From Rhizobium sp. BK650 (lineage in GTDB: Bacteria > Pseudomonadota > Alphaproteobacteria > Rhizobiales > Rhizobiaceae), in NCBI RefSeq assembly GCF_014195325.1, contig NZ_JACIBK010000012.1, positions 1 to 64,000 on the forward strand: 64,000 nt of DNA, written 5' to 3'. Below are positions 41,986 to 51,191 of the stretch, one piece after another. The notes beneath the pieces were generated by a model. That model saw nothing but the letters and a program-made list of their open reading frames with translations, searched no databases and was not told the origin of the DNA. The translations under genes and the position numbers were made by a program. Within the stretch, counting starts at the first letter, position 1, and each line of letters begins with the position of its first letter.

Positions 41986-43602
41986 TCAGCCTGTGATCGC
42001 GGCCTGAGGGCCGGTGGCCGGTGCTTTCCTATGAAAATCGGGGTGCAGCGGTCCGAAGGGCATCGTGCCCATGCAGGCAACCAGCCCAATGCCGGCAATC
42101 GCAAAACAGAAGGAGAGGATAAAGACGTCGGCATAGGCAAGCACGCTCGCCTGCGCATGGACAGTTGCTGCAACTGTCGAGAGAGCCTTCAAGCTTCCTT
42201 GATGGCTGGCGCCGAACAGCGTCTCCAGCTTTGCCAATACTCCGTGGAGACTGTCCGAAGACGACGAGATCGGGCCGGTCAGGACATTCGAATGGTACTG
42301 TTCACGTTGCCGCAGCCAGGTGTTCAAGAGACTGAGCGCCAGCTCGACGCTGCCGAGCCGAATGACCTGGATATAGGCCGAAACTGCGGTCGACCGTTTG
42401 GGATCGGAATTGGCGATCAGATAGACGACCGTCGCGAAGAAGGCGAAGGACTGCCCGGCGGTGTGCAGCAGCACGACCGGCAGGAAATTCCAGGGTCCCC
42501 ACGAGATGGCGAGGTGCGATCCTAACAGGGAGCCGAGCGACATGCACGACAATCCTATGATGATGCAGAGCCGTGCATCGATCCGACGCAAGAGGAAGAT
42601 CGCCAAGGCAATGAAGAAAAAGACCGGGATGACGGCGCCAAAGATATAGAGTTCAGATATGGCGATCGGCCGCAAGCCGAGGGCGGTCTGCAGGAAGCCT
42701 GGAATGGAAAGCGAGGCACCGGAACTCGAAAAGGTAAAGGCGATGATGATCGCATAGCCAATGCCGATATTGCGCGACAGGATCACGCTTGCATGCGCCC
42801 ATGGGTTGGCAACGAGGCTCTCATTGATCAGGAAGCCGATGAAGAGGATGGCGCCGCCTATAAGCAACGAAGTGACGATGCCGGAATTGAACCAGTCCAG
42901 CCGGTTGCCCTGATCGAGACCGACGTAAATCATCGCCATTGAACACCCAAGCAGCATCATGCCGCCCCAATCGGCGCCTTCGAGCAGGCTGACATTGACC
43001 TCCTCCTTCGGGGCCCCGATGATGAGCAGCAGCGCGATGATCGGCGTGACGATCACATCCTGCCAGTAGGCCCATTGCCAGCCCAAATAATCGTCGTAGA
43101 TGCCGACGAGCACGAAGCCGAGATTCTGCGACAGCGGAACGCGAAGCGCGTAGATCGAAAGGCCGATCAGCCAGTACTTGGTATCGAGATTACGAAAGAT
43201 CACCATGATGGTGGCGGGGATGAAAACGCCAAGAAGAAGGGCTCGCGCCGCATGCAGCCCAAAGAGCAGCGCCCCGTCGTGGACCATCGGAATAATGAGG
43301 GAAATGCCAGCATAGACCAATGTCGTCGGGATCATCACCCGCCGCACGCCGAAGACGGTCGCAAGCCACGCCACTGCCGAGGAAATCAGGATCTGCGGGG
43401 CGTTGGCAACCGTGCTTAGCCACGACGCCTCGTCGAAGCCCAGCGAATAGGCACCGCGGATATCCGGCAGGCCGACGGCAAAAACGCGTGTGTCGAAGCC
43501 GACCACGAAGGAGGCGAGCAAAAGCGCTGCGACGATGAGAAGGGGCCGGCTGGCCGTCTTGCCTCGGGTCAGCGGACCAAAGGCTCGGGGAGCTGTGCTC
43601 AT
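41986..43602 (-). CDS. MFS transporter, DHA2/EmrB-like drug:H+ antiporter
   Basis: A 538-aa protein with about 14 predicted helices. The N-terminal motif GFDTRVFAVGLPDIRGAYSL and SWLSTVANAPQILISSAVAW follow the EmrB plan, although the first Asp-rich loop is divergent. ILSRNIGIGYAIIIAFTFS and STAVSAYIQVIRLGSVELAL are later markers. ATGA overlap with the EmrA-type gene upstream makes them a coupled pair. Export of hydrophobic compounds across both membranes together with the adaptor is the family's role. Confidence 0.85.
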   Translation of the reverse strand: MSTAPRAFGPLTRGKTASRPLLIVAALLLASFVVGFDTRVFAVGLPDIRGAYSLGFDEASWLSTVANAPQILISSAVAWLATVFGVRRVMIPTTLVYAGISLIIPMVHDGALLFGLHAARALLLGVFIPATIMVIFRNLDTKYWLIGLSIYALRVPLSQNLGFVLVGIYDDYLGWQWAYWQDVIVTPIIALLLIIGAPKEEVNVSLLEGADWGGMMLLGCSMAMIYVGLDQGNRLDWFNSGIVTSLLIGGAILFIGFLINESLVANPWAHASVILSRNIGIGYAIIIAFTFSSSGASLSIPGFLQTALGLRPIAISELYIFGAVIPVFFFIALAIFLLRRIDARLCIIIGLSCMSLGSLLGSHLAISWGPWNFLPVVLLHTAGQSFAFFATVVYLIANSDPKRSTAVSAYIQVIRLGSVELALSLLNTWLRQREQYHSNVLTGPISSSSDSLHGVLAKLETLFGASHQGSLKALSTVAATVHAQASVLAYADVFILSFCFAIAGIGLVACMGTMPFGPLHPDFHRKAPATGPQAAITG

Positions 43603-44741
43603 TGATCGACGCCCGGTTTGGTATCGACCGTCACGACAGCCGACATTCCAGGCTTCAGTCGCTCAACCAGCGGCTGGCCGGGATCAAAGACGATTTTGAC
43701 CGGGACCCGTTGCACGACCTTGGTGTAGTTTCCGGTCGCATTGTCTGGCGGCAGCAGTGCAAAGACAGACCCGCTTGCCGGAGACAGACCGATCACCTTG
43801 CCATGCAGCCTCTGGCCGGGGAACGTGTCGATTCTAACCTCCGCCGGCCGGCCGGGCGTGATCCGGGAAAGCTGCGTCTCCTTGAAATTCGCGGTGATAT
43901 AGACGTTCGGAAGCGGAACCTCCGACACGAGACTGGTGCCGGCAGCGACGAAATCACCTTCGTGGACGAGCCTGCGGCCGATGACGCCGTCGAAAGGCGC
44001 GTAGATGCGGGTATAGCCCTGGCGGATGAGGGCCGTATCCAGTGAGGCCTGAGCGGCGTTCACCTGCGCCTGCAGCAGCGGATATTGGCCGTTCAGGACG
44101 TTGAGCTCGGCCTTTTGCTGCTCGATGGCGGCGGCGGTCGATTTAACTGAAGCCTGCGCCTGCAGATAGGCGGCCTCTGCCTGCTGCAGCAACTGTTGCG
44201 TGGTCGCTCCGCCAAGGCTGGTCTGGCGGTGAAACTCCTGTTCGGTCTGGGTCTCTTGTGCCCGGGCGGATGCGTTCTGCGCTTCTGCCACCTGCACGAC
44301 GGCCTTTTGCAGTTCGATCTGGTTTGCGAGATTGGCAAGGGAGGCGTTTGCGGCTGCGAGATTGGCCTTCGAGACGGCGACCGCAGCATCATATTCCCGT
44401 GGATCGATTTCCGCCAGAAGCTCGCCCTTCGTCACCTTCTGATAGTCGCTGACCGGGGTGCTGCGCACGATGCCGCTGATCTGAGCGCTCAGCGTCGAGA
44501 CATCGGCGCTGACGACGGCATCGTCGGTCGATTGTTGCGATGCGCCCGCGACCCAACGGTTCCAGTCGATACTGACGATCGCCACCCCCGCACTGACGAG
44601 AGTGATGGCCAAAAGCGGAATGGCGAGCCGCCTCAATGACACCACGGTCGCCGAGGCGGGGGCAGCCGGTATTTCCGGTGCCTGAGGGGAATGGGAAGGC
44701 TCGGACGGGCTAAAGCTGGTGATCGCAATCTGGTTGGCCAT
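43599..44741 (-). CDS. EmrA/HlyD-family secretion adaptor
   Basis: A 380-aa membrane-fusion protein with one N-terminal helix (RRLAIPLLAITLVSAGVAIV). The lipoyl half is STLSAQISGIVRSTPVSDYQ and GELLAEIDPREYDAAVAVSK, then a long Gln/Ala-rich coiled coil, then YTRIYAPFDGVIGRRLVHEG. The ATG at 44741 has GAGGTG upstream; a GTG at 44753 would overlap the formate-channel stop. It lies nine bases after the FNT stop, so it may be read from that message as well. Confidence 0.85.
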   Translation of the reverse strand: MANQIAITSFSPSEPSHSPQAPEIPAAPASATVVSLRRLAIPLLAITLVSAGVAIVSIDWNRWVAGASQQSTDDAVVSADVSTLSAQISGIVRSTPVSDYQKVTKGELLAEIDPREYDAAVAVSKANLAAANASLANLANQIELQKAVVQVAEAQNASARAQETQTEQEFHRQTSLGGATTQQLLQQAEAAYLQAQASVKSTAAAIEQQKAELNVLNGQYPLLQAQVNAAQASLDTALIRQGYTRIYAPFDGVIGRRLVHEGDFVAAGTSLVSEVPLPNVYITANFKETQLSRITPGRPAEVRIDTFPGQRLHGKVIGLSPASGSVFALLPPDNATGNYTKVVQRVPVKIVFDPGQPLVERLKPGMSAVVTVDTKPGVDQ

Positions 44742-44749
44742 GACACACC

Positions 44750-45583
44750 TCACTTTTGGCTGCGGTCGGTAGGGATTTTCGCGCGGATACGCACCGGTGC
44801 CGGGGTGAAGGAGACATGGCCGGTGCCAAGGACCTGCAGCCAGTAGCCGAGCGCCATGAAGACACCACCGCCGATGAGGTTGCCGAGCGTGACCCAGATG
44901 AGATTATGGGCGGCGGCGACAAGCGTGATATTAGCCGGATGGTTGCCCATCAATGCCATCGAGAAGGTGAACATATTGGCGACGCTGTGTTCGTAGCCGG
45001 CGGCAACGAAGATGGTGATCGGCCAGAAGATCAGCATGATCTTGGCAGCGGTGTCTTCGGTGCGTCCCGCCATCCAGATGGCAAGACAAACAAGCCAGTT
45101 GCAGAGGATGCCGCGGGCAAATAGCTCCAGTGATCCGGCCGACATCTTGGCCGAGACAATGGAGAAAAATGCCTGACTTCCGTCACCCAGAAGCACGCCG
45201 CCGCCGGCCAGATGGAAGAGGCCGGCAAGCACGATCGCGCCGACCAAATTGCCGATCCAGGCCGTGACCCAGACAAGCAGCATATCGGCAATGTGAACTC
45301 GCTGCGTCAGCACTGCGAGCGGCATATACATGGCCGTTCCGGTAAAGAGTTCACTGCCGGCAAAGACGACGATCGTAAGCGCGGAGGAAAAGACAATCCC
45401 CATGATAAGATGCGCCCAGGCGGGATCAGCATGTGCGCCGGCGGTGAACATGATGATATCGCCGAAACCGGTATAGGCGCCAGCCATGGCCGCCCCGATC
45501 AGGAAGGCCGCAAAGTGGTGACGGACGGCATCGGCTTTTTCTTCGCCCGACCGGGCGAAGTGATCAATTGAATCCTGATACAT
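44750..45583 (-). CDS. Formate/nitrite transporter family (FNT) channel
   Basis: A 277-aa FNT protein with six helices: FLIGAAMAGAYTGFGDIIMF, SSALTIVVFAGSELFTGTAM (the conserved AGSELFTG with the pore residues), GNLVGAIVLAGLFHLAGGGV and GILCNWLVCLAIWMAGRTED (C-N-W-L). A central His is expected in the region YEHSVANMFTFSMALM, and Y-E-H-S-x-A-N-M is the family hallmark. It may carry formate, nitrite or other small anions. The neighbouring oxalate decarboxylase makes formate, so formate handling is plausible. The ATG at 45583 was chosen because the longer frame is not membrane-protein-like. Confidence 0.85.
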   Translation of the reverse strand: MYQDSIDHFARSGEEKADAVRHHFAAFLIGAAMAGAYTGFGDIIMFTAGAHADPAWAHLIMGIVFSSALTIVVFAGSELFTGTAMYMPLAVLTQRVHIADMLLVWVTAWIGNLVGAIVLAGLFHLAGGGVLLGDGSQAFFSIVSAKMSAGSLELFARGILCNWLVCLAIWMAGRTEDTAAKIMLIFWPITIFVAAGYEHSVANMFTFSMALMGNHPANITLVAAAHNLIWVTLGNLIGGGVFMALGYWLQVLGTGHVSFTPAPVRIRAKIPTDRSQK

Positions 45584-45742
45584 GACGGCAGCTCGCGTTT
45601 GTGACGGTCGAACCGGGCTTGGTCCCGAACGAGCAAACGTTAATCCCATAGGCTGCGCTGCTGAATCATACCTACGTCTAGACTGCCTGCCGATAGGTTC
45701 AGATGGGTCTTGCCGTTCCGGTGGCCGTTCCCAATAGCGAAG

Positions 45743-45885
45743 AAAAAAGGCCGCCTCCGATATGCGGAAGGCGGCCATTTGCGGATCCTCGGGCAATCCG
45801 TAGCTTCGGGCGGCGGGGAGGGACACCGGCGAAGCCTAACCGAGACTTTATCGCCTGTCAGGAGGAGGCTTCAGGCGATGGGTGG
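45743..45885 (-). ncRNA. Small RNA with anti-Shine-Dalgarno loops (alpha-r14 / cuckoo-like)
   Basis: Reading the minus strand there are three hairpins. Hairpin 1 (45879 to 45850) has an 8-bp stem ATCGCCTG/CAGGCGAT and the loop contains CCTCCTCC. Hairpin 2 (45835 to 45803) has the stem GCTTCG/CGAAGC and the loop contains CCCTCCCC. Hairpin 3 (45776 to 45749) is a GC-rich stem GGCCGCC/GGCGGCC followed by six T (45748-45743), a good rho-independent terminator. Unpaired CCUCCUCCC-type loops that mimic anti-SD are the hallmark of the rhizobial alpha-r14 and Rhodobacter cuckoo sRNAs, which act on translation starts. The 5' end is estimated. The rest of 45584-46080 shows no gene. Confidence 0.65.
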
Positions 45886-46080
45886 AAAGTACACCGATCC
45901 CCGGGTCCGCAAAACTAAACTTACGTATTGGTCTGCCTAAACGAGCAGGCGATTTCATGCCGCTCGGAGGACTGCCTATCCTCGTCCGCGATCGACGTGA
46001 TTTCGTCGACACCATCAGGCGGCAACAGCAGCCTTCTTTGGCCGCACCGCTGATGCCGAAGCACTAACACGGACGGAACT

Positions 46081-46554
46081 ATGATGAAAACTATTCCCCT
46101 TTGCCTTCTCGCAGCCACCACGCTGGCTGCCCCTGCCATTGCAAACGCCGCCGAGGCCGATGTCGGCAAGCTCGACTGCGACGTTTCCAAGGGCATCGGT
46201 GTCATCGTCGGCTCCAAGCAGGATGTCGACTGCACCTTCACCCCGAGCGCTTCCGGCGATGCCAGCCAGCATTATGTCGGTACGATCACCGATTTCGGCC
46301 TCGATATCGGCACCGTCGAAAAAGGCCGGATGGCCTGGCTCGTCTTCAACGCCACGCGCGAGCCGATTGCAGGGCTTCAGGGCAATTATGCCGGTGTCAC
46401 GGCCGATGCCAGCGTCGGCATCGGCGGCGGCGCCAACGTACTGGTCGGGGGTACGAGCAAGACCATTTCGCTGCAGCCGGTTTCGCTTGAAGGCGATGTC
46501 GGCGTCAACCTCGTCGTCGGCGTGGCGGCGTTGAAGCTGCGGCTCGCTGACTGA
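46081..46554 (+). CDS. DUF992-family secreted protein
   Basis: A 157-aa protein with a signal peptide (MMKTIPLCLLAATTLAAPAI, cleavage near NAAEA). The mature part has two Cys (KLDCDVSKGIGVIVGSKQDV, DCTFTP) and the repeated Gly-rich strands of DUF992 (GTITDFGLDIGTVEKGRMAW, ASVGIGGGANVLVGGTSKTI). DUF992 is common in Rhizobiales and of unknown function; it may be a small outer-membrane or periplasmic beta protein. GGAC/GGAAC lies just before the double ATG. Confidence 0.85.
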   Translation: MMKTIPLCLLAATTLAAPAIANAAEADVGKLDCDVSKGIGVIVGSKQDVDCTFTPSASGDASQHYVGTITDFGLDIGTVEKGRMAWLVFNATREPIAGLQGNYAGVTADASVGIGGGANVLVGGTSKTISLQPVSLEGDVGVNLVVGVAALKLRLAD

Positions 46555-47016
46555 ACCTGGTCAACTGAACCCGACGGGCCGGCTTTGCGGGCAGCACCTG
46601 AGAAGCCGGCACGTACAAGGGGGCGCGATCTCGGCGCAAGCGGCCAAACGACCGTGCTGTTGTGTCCACGCAGGGGTACTCGGCCTCCGGCCTTGCGCTC
46701 AGTTCTCGTAGCCGGGATATCAAGAACGATCTGGCAATGTCGATCTGAAATCGCTTTCAGTTTTCCTGGGGCCTTGCCAATGAGCGCACCGCTTTCGCCG
46801 CTTCCAAAAGGAACATCCTGGACGGCACGCGCTGCTCATCGATATCGGTAGAATCGTCCGGGAAGCTTGCGGCGAAAACGGCGTCGTTTGCGTTTCAGGT
46901 AAAGGCAATGTCGGAGAGTTTTCGCAGTCGCGTCGAGCTTCTTGCGGTCTGATCAATCAGAAACCTTGCCGTAGCCGGTCTGGGCGCTATAGGGAAGACG
47001 CTCCAGGGAGAAGGTC
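46555..47016. other. Intergenic region after the DUF992 gene
   Basis: A hairpin with 8-bp arms (GCCGGCTT / AAGCCGGC, 46578-46610) follows the DUF992 stop by about 25 bases. It could end transcription, though it lacks a T run. The rest of the 462 bp shows no supported gene; short frames have no ribosome site or domain. Confidence 0.45.
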
Positions 47017-47712
47017 ATGAGCAGAACCCCCAGACGAGAAGCAGATCTTCTCATCACCGACGAGAAAGAGCCGGTAAAGCGCAGACTTCGCGAGCGGGGC
47101 GCCGAGGAGCGTCCGGCGGAGCTTGAAAACTTACTAAATCTTCTGGCACGCGCGATGCTTCATCCGCCGGCCTCGACGATGGCGAGCTTTGTCGCCGGGA
47201 AGGTCTTCCAGAAGCTTGAACGCACGGGAACGCTGAACCACAAGCAGCTTCAGGATACAGGCATTCCTTCAGGGCTCGAGTCGGCTCTCCAAAATGCAAT
47301 CGCAACTGGAGGTATTTGCGCCGAGGTGGCGCAGTGCGTTCGCAGCCTCGTTCACGAGTTTGTGTGGATTAGAGGCCGAAGCGGGCCGTTTGCAAGCCTG
47401 AACTTCGAGACGGCTCATGCCCATAGCGTCATTGTGGGCCCGGGTGGACTGGAAGACCGGACAGATATCCGCATCGGCCTTACCTATATGGAACCTTACA
47501 GCCGGTTCCCAGATCACGTGCAGCGGTTTTCGAGGGCTTTCCTATTGCTGTCGGCCTGCGAGCTTTCGATTGCCGGAGAGAGCTGGTTTTCCACTAAAGC
47601 AGGCGGTGTCTTTGCGGCCGAGGCGGGACAGTCTTTTGCCATGCGTTGTACCACGGCCCCGCTGTTGGCGGTCTGGTGTCATGTCGAAGAGATCGGACGA
47701 TCGCGGCGTTGA
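47017..47712 (+). CDS. DMSP-lyase-like cupin protein, metal site incomplete
   Basis: A 231-aa protein. The first 130 residues are helical. The C-terminal barrel follows the dimethylsulfoniopropionate-lyase cupin group: DIRIGLTYMEPYSRFPDHVQ, SRAFLLLSACELSIAGESWF, GGVFAAEAGQSFAMRCTTAP and LLAVWCHVEE. In active DddQ/DddL-type lyases the H-x-H-x(n)-E metal ligands lie at the P-x-H-x-H position; here only one His (DHVQRFS) remains, so metal binding or lyase activity is doubtful. GGGAGAAGG precedes the ATG. No neighbours suggest a DMSP pathway. It could be a sensor-type or structural cupin. Confidence 0.5.
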   Translation: MSRTPRREADLLITDEKEPVKRRLRERGAEERPAELENLLNLLARAMLHPPASTMASFVAGKVFQKLERTGTLNHKQLQDTGIPSGLESALQNAIATGGICAEVAQCVRSLVHEFVWIRGRSGPFASLNFETAHAHSVIVGPGGLEDRTDIRIGLTYMEPYSRFPDHVQRFSRAFLLLSACELSIAGESWFSTKAGGVFAAEAGQSFAMRCTTAPLLAVWCHVEEIGRSRR

Positions 47713-47842
47713 CGGATTGTTTGCTCCAAAATTCACCACGTTCGCACAGCTGGTCTATTGTCGACATATGAGGATCTGCTGTTGTTTGTGACAGTTGCAT
47801 GACAGACTATGCGCCCCACTGACTTGCCGGGGAACATAGAAG

Positions 47843-48151
47843 ATGAAAGAGAAGAAGCGGGTCTACGAGGCTCTCGTGGACGGCGCCATGGAGGGTCTGG
47901 TGGGTGATGCGCTTTACGATTTTGTCCGTGAGCGCTGTCCGAAAGCCTCCAGCAAGAAGATCGTTCGCGCCTCGTTACTGGCGCTCGCCGATCCTCATCT
48001 GAAGGATCGCAATATCCTCGACGTCATCTATACGCTGGCGATCAAGCATCGACTGGACGAGACGACGGTCGAGGACGAGCACGGAGAAGAAGGCGAGGAG
48101 CAGGAGGAAGCCTCACACCTGGCCGCCGAGGTCCGCCTGCCTCCTTCATGA
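47843..48151 (+). CDS. Conserved hypothetical small acidic protein
   Basis: A 102-aa protein starting MKEKKRVYEALVDGAMEGLV. Helical and charged, with an acidic C-terminus (EDEHGEEGEEQEEASH). GGGGAACATAGAAG with a GAAG Shine-Dalgarno-like element precedes the ATG. No domain is recognised; its alpha-helical region (KASSKKIVRASLLALADPHL) could bind a nucleic acid or protein partner. It converges with cueR. Confidence 0.55.
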   Translation: MKEKKRVYEALVDGAMEGLVGDALYDFVRERCPKASSKKIVRASLLALADPHLKDRNILDVIYTLAIKHRLDETTVEDEHGEEGEEQEEASHLAAEVRLPPS

Positions 48152-48195
48152 TTGCGAGGGGCGCAAGCGCCCTTAGCTTTGCGGCATCGGTTCAA

Positions 48196-48588
48196 TCAGG
48201 CTGCGCTGTCGGAGAGTTCTTCTAGGATCGGGCAGTCGGGCCGCTCATTGCCGTGGCAGGCATGCACGAGATGTTCGAGCGTATGCCGCAGCTCCGTCAG
48301 CTCGCGGATCTTGCGGTCGATTTCTGAAAGTTTCGCTTCGGCGATACTCTTGACATCAGCACTTGCCCGGCTCTTGTCCTCGTAAAGGGCGAGCAACTGG
48401 CGGCACTCCTCCACCGAGAAGCCGAGGCCGCGTGAGCGCTGCAGGAAACGCAGCTTGTGAATGTCAGTGGCCGCATAGTCGCGATAGCCGTTTCCGCCCC
48501 TCTCGGGGCGTATCAGGCCGATATCTTCGTAATAGCGGATGGTCTTTGACGGCAGGCCGGACCGTTCTGAAGCTTCGCCGATATTCAT
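48196..48588 (-). CDS. cueR: CueR, Cu(I)-responsive MerR-family regulator
   Basis: A 130-aa MerR regulator. The N-terminal HTH is MNIGEASERSGLPSKTIRYY and EDIGLIRPERGGNGYRDYAA; the coiled coil follows. The metal loop has two Cys eight residues apart in HACHGNERPDCPILEE, the Cu(I)/Ag(I)/Au(I) signature of CueR. AAGGA precedes the ATG. It lies 12 bases after copA on the same strand, so it is probably autoregulated from the copA promoter at 51192-51222, which carries a matching site. Confidence 0.9.
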   Translation of the reverse strand: MNIGEASERSGLPSKTIRYYEDIGLIRPERGGNGYRDYAATDIHKLRFLQRSRGLGFSVEECRQLLALYEDKSRASADVKSIAEAKLSEIDRKIRELTELRHTLEHLVHACHGNERPDCPILEELSDSAA

Positions 48589-48600
48589 CGTCTGGTTCCT

Positions 48601-51153
48601 TTAGAGTTTTTCCACCCTCAGCCTCAGCGCATTGGCGATGACGGAGACCGAGGAGAGGCTCATGGCGGCAGCGGCAATCATCGGCGAGAGCAACAGGCCG
48701 AAGACCGGGTAGAGTATGCCAGCGGCCACGGGAACGCCGAGCCCATTGTAGCCGAAGGCAAAGCCGAGGTTCTGGCGGATGTTGCGCATCGTCGCCTCGG
48801 CAAGCCGCCTTGCGCGGACGATGCCGTTGAGATCGCCCTTCACCAATGTAATGCCGGCGCTTTCCATCGCAACATCGGCGCCTGTACCCATGGCAATGCC
48901 GACATCGGCGGCCGCAAGTGCTGGTGCATCATTGACCCCATCACCTGCCATGGCAATGACGGCGCCTCTGGCACGGAGTTCGTCGACGAGCGCCTTCTTG
49001 TCTTCAGGCAACACGTCAGCGCGCACCTCGTCGATCCCGAGGCTTTTGGCCACCGCACGTGCCGTGCGTTCATTGTCGCCAGTCGCCATGATGATCTTAA
49101 GGCCGCTGTCGTGCAGCGCCTTGATGGCCGTTGCCGTCGTCGGCTTGATGCGGTCGGCAACGGCAACGAGGCCGGCGAGTGCGCCGTCAAGGGCGACGAA
49201 CATGACGGTCTTACCTTGCCCGCGCAGCGTCTCGGTCCTTTCGGAGAGGGCCGAGGGATCGATGCCGAGATCGGCAAGCATGGCGGCATTGCCGAGGGCG
49301 ACGGCCGTTCCGCCGATCGTGCCCGACACACCCTTGCCGGTCTTTGCCTCGAAGCCGGTGACGTCGCCGAAGGTCAGACCGCGCTCTTGCGCCCCCGAGA
49401 CGATCGCCTCGGCGAGCGGATGTTCGGAGCCGCGCTCGAGGCTTGCGGCAAGCGCCAGCAGATGGGCCTCGTCAACGCCTGAGGATGCGGCCACGTCGGT
49501 CAGCTTGGGCTTACCTTCGGTCAGCGTGCCTGTCTTGTCGACGATCAGCGTGTCGACCTTGGAAAAACGCTCCAGCGCTTCGGCATCCTTGATCAGGACA
49601 CCTTCCTGCGCGCCACGCCCTGTCGCGATCATGATCGACATCGGCGTCGCCAGCCCAAGGGCGCAAGGGCAGGCGATGATGAGCACGGCAACGGCGGCAA
49701 GCAGTGCATTGGCAAGCCGCGGCTCCGGCCCAACGAAGGACCAGACGAGGAAGGCTATGACGGCAACGGCGACGACCGCAGGCACGAAGACCGCCGAGAC
49801 GCGGTCGACGGCCCCTTGGATCGGCGCGCGCGAACGCTGTGCCTTCGCCACCATGTCGACGATACGCGAGAGCGTCGTCTCAGCGCCGACCTTTTCGGCG
49901 ATCATGACCAGCGAACCGTTCTTGTTTATGGTGCCGCCGGTCAGTCCGTCGCCCCTTGCTTTCTCGACCGGCAAAGGTTCGCCAGTGATCATCGATTCAT
50001 CGATCGTGGATTGTCCTTCGGTGACGGAACCGTCGACGGGCACGCGTTCGCCTGGGCGTATGCGCAACCGGTCGCCGGCCTTAATCTCGTCCACCGGCAC
50101 GTCGCTTTCACTGCCGTCGGCATTGATGCGGCGCGCAGTCTTCGGCGCGAGGTCGAGCAGGGCGCGGATCGCCGAGCCGGTGCGTTCGCGCGCCTTCAGT
50201 TCCAGCACCTGGCCGACGAACACGAGCGCCACGATGACGGCCGCCGCCTCGAAATAGACGGGGACGGATCCGCCATGACCGCGAAAACTGTGCGGGAAGA
50301 GATCAGGCGCCAAAGTCGCCACGACACTATAAAGATAGGCCGTGCCGACGCCGAGGCCGATCAGCGTCCACATGTTCGGGCTGCGATTGACGAGCGATGC
50401 CAAAGCCCGGCGGAAGAAAGGAAGGGCTGCCCAGAGGACGACAGGCGTTGCGAGCAGCAGTTCGATATAGCTAACCAAGGGTTCGCCGAGCGCTTGGCGC
50501 GGCAAGGCAAGCCCGATCATCGGCCCCATGGTGAGGATGAAAAGCGGGATCGCCAAGATGGCACTGATCCACAGCCGACGCGTGAAATCGACGAGCTCCG
50601 GATTCGGACCCTCATCTTCGGCCGGAATGCCCATCGGCTCAAGCGCCATGCCGCATTTCGGGCAGTCGCCCGGGTGATCGCTGACGATCTCGGGGTGCAT
50701 GGGGCAGGTATAGAGCGTGCCTTTCGGCATGGCAGCTGCCGCCGGCTTCTTTCCATGACGATAGGTTTCGGGGTCGGCTTCAAACTTCGACTTGCAGCCA
50801 GCCGAGCAGAAATAGAACTTCTCACCCTCCAGTTTGACGAAATGCTTGGCGCTTGCGCGCTCGACATTCATGCCGCAGACCGGGTCCTTGGCTGTCAGGT
50901 AGTCCTGGGGCGCCACCTCGAATTTCTTCCGGCAGCCGTCGGAGCAGAAATGATAAGTGTGCCCCTCGTAGTCGAGAGCAGGCTTCCCGGCATTGGGGTC
51001 AACCACCATGCCACAGACGGGATCGCGCACGATCGTTTCTGCGGGGTTCTTGTCGTGGCCGCAGCCACATTGTTGCCCGCCTTCATGGTGGTGATGGCCG
51101 TGACCACGCCCATGATGATCGTGGTCGTGATGATGATCGTGCTTGCTATCCAT
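48601..51153 (-). CDS. copA: Cu(I)-translocating P1B-type ATPase with two YHS domains (CopA)
   Basis: An 850-aa P-type ATPase. The N-terminus has a His-rich segment (DHHHDHDHHGRGHGHHHH), two YHS domains (each with DPVCGM and YFCSAGCKSKF or HFCSDGCRKKF), and a heavy-metal-binding domain YTCPMHPEIVSDHPGDCPKC. Transmembrane Cys-Pro-Cys is in IACPCALGLATPMSIM, the phosphorylation site is VDKTGTLTEGKP, and the hinge is MAGDGVNDAPALAAADVGIA. These give Cu(I) export across the inner membrane. There is no canonical CXXC domain at the N-terminus; the YHS/HMBD set replaces it. AAAGG lies before the ATG. The promoter has a full CueR site. Confidence 0.92.
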   Translation of the reverse strand: MDSKHDHHHDHDHHGRGHGHHHHEGGQQCGCGHDKNPAETIVRDPVCGMVVDPNAGKPALDYEGHTYHFCSDGCRKKFEVAPQDYLTAKDPVCGMNVERASAKHFVKLEGEKFYFCSAGCKSKFEADPETYRHGKKPAAAAMPKGTLYTCPMHPEIVSDHPGDCPKCGMALEPMGIPAEDEGPNPELVDFTRRLWISAILAIPLFILTMGPMIGLALPRQALGEPLVSYIELLLATPVVLWAALPFFRRALASLVNRSPNMWTLIGLGVGTAYLYSVVATLAPDLFPHSFRGHGGSVPVYFEAAAVIVALVFVGQVLELKARERTGSAIRALLDLAPKTARRINADGSESDVPVDEIKAGDRLRIRPGERVPVDGSVTEGQSTIDESMITGEPLPVEKARGDGLTGGTINKNGSLVMIAEKVGAETTLSRIVDMVAKAQRSRAPIQGAVDRVSAVFVPAVVAVAVIAFLVWSFVGPEPRLANALLAAVAVLIIACPCALGLATPMSIMIATGRGAQEGVLIKDAEALERFSKVDTLIVDKTGTLTEGKPKLTDVAASSGVDEAHLLALAASLERGSEHPLAEAIVSGAQERGLTFGDVTGFEAKTGKGVSGTIGGTAVALGNAAMLADLGIDPSALSERTETLRGQGKTVMFVALDGALAGLVAVADRIKPTTATAIKALHDSGLKIIMATGDNERTARAVAKSLGIDEVRADVLPEDKKALVDELRARGAVIAMAGDGVNDAPALAAADVGIAMGTGADVAMESAGITLVKGDLNGIVRARRLAEATMRNIRQNLGFAFGYNGLGVPVAAGILYPVFGLLLSPMIAAAAMSLSSVSVIANALRLRVEKL

Positions 51154-51191
51154 ATGCTGTGCCTTTCATGCCGTTCTGGCATCCGGACAGC

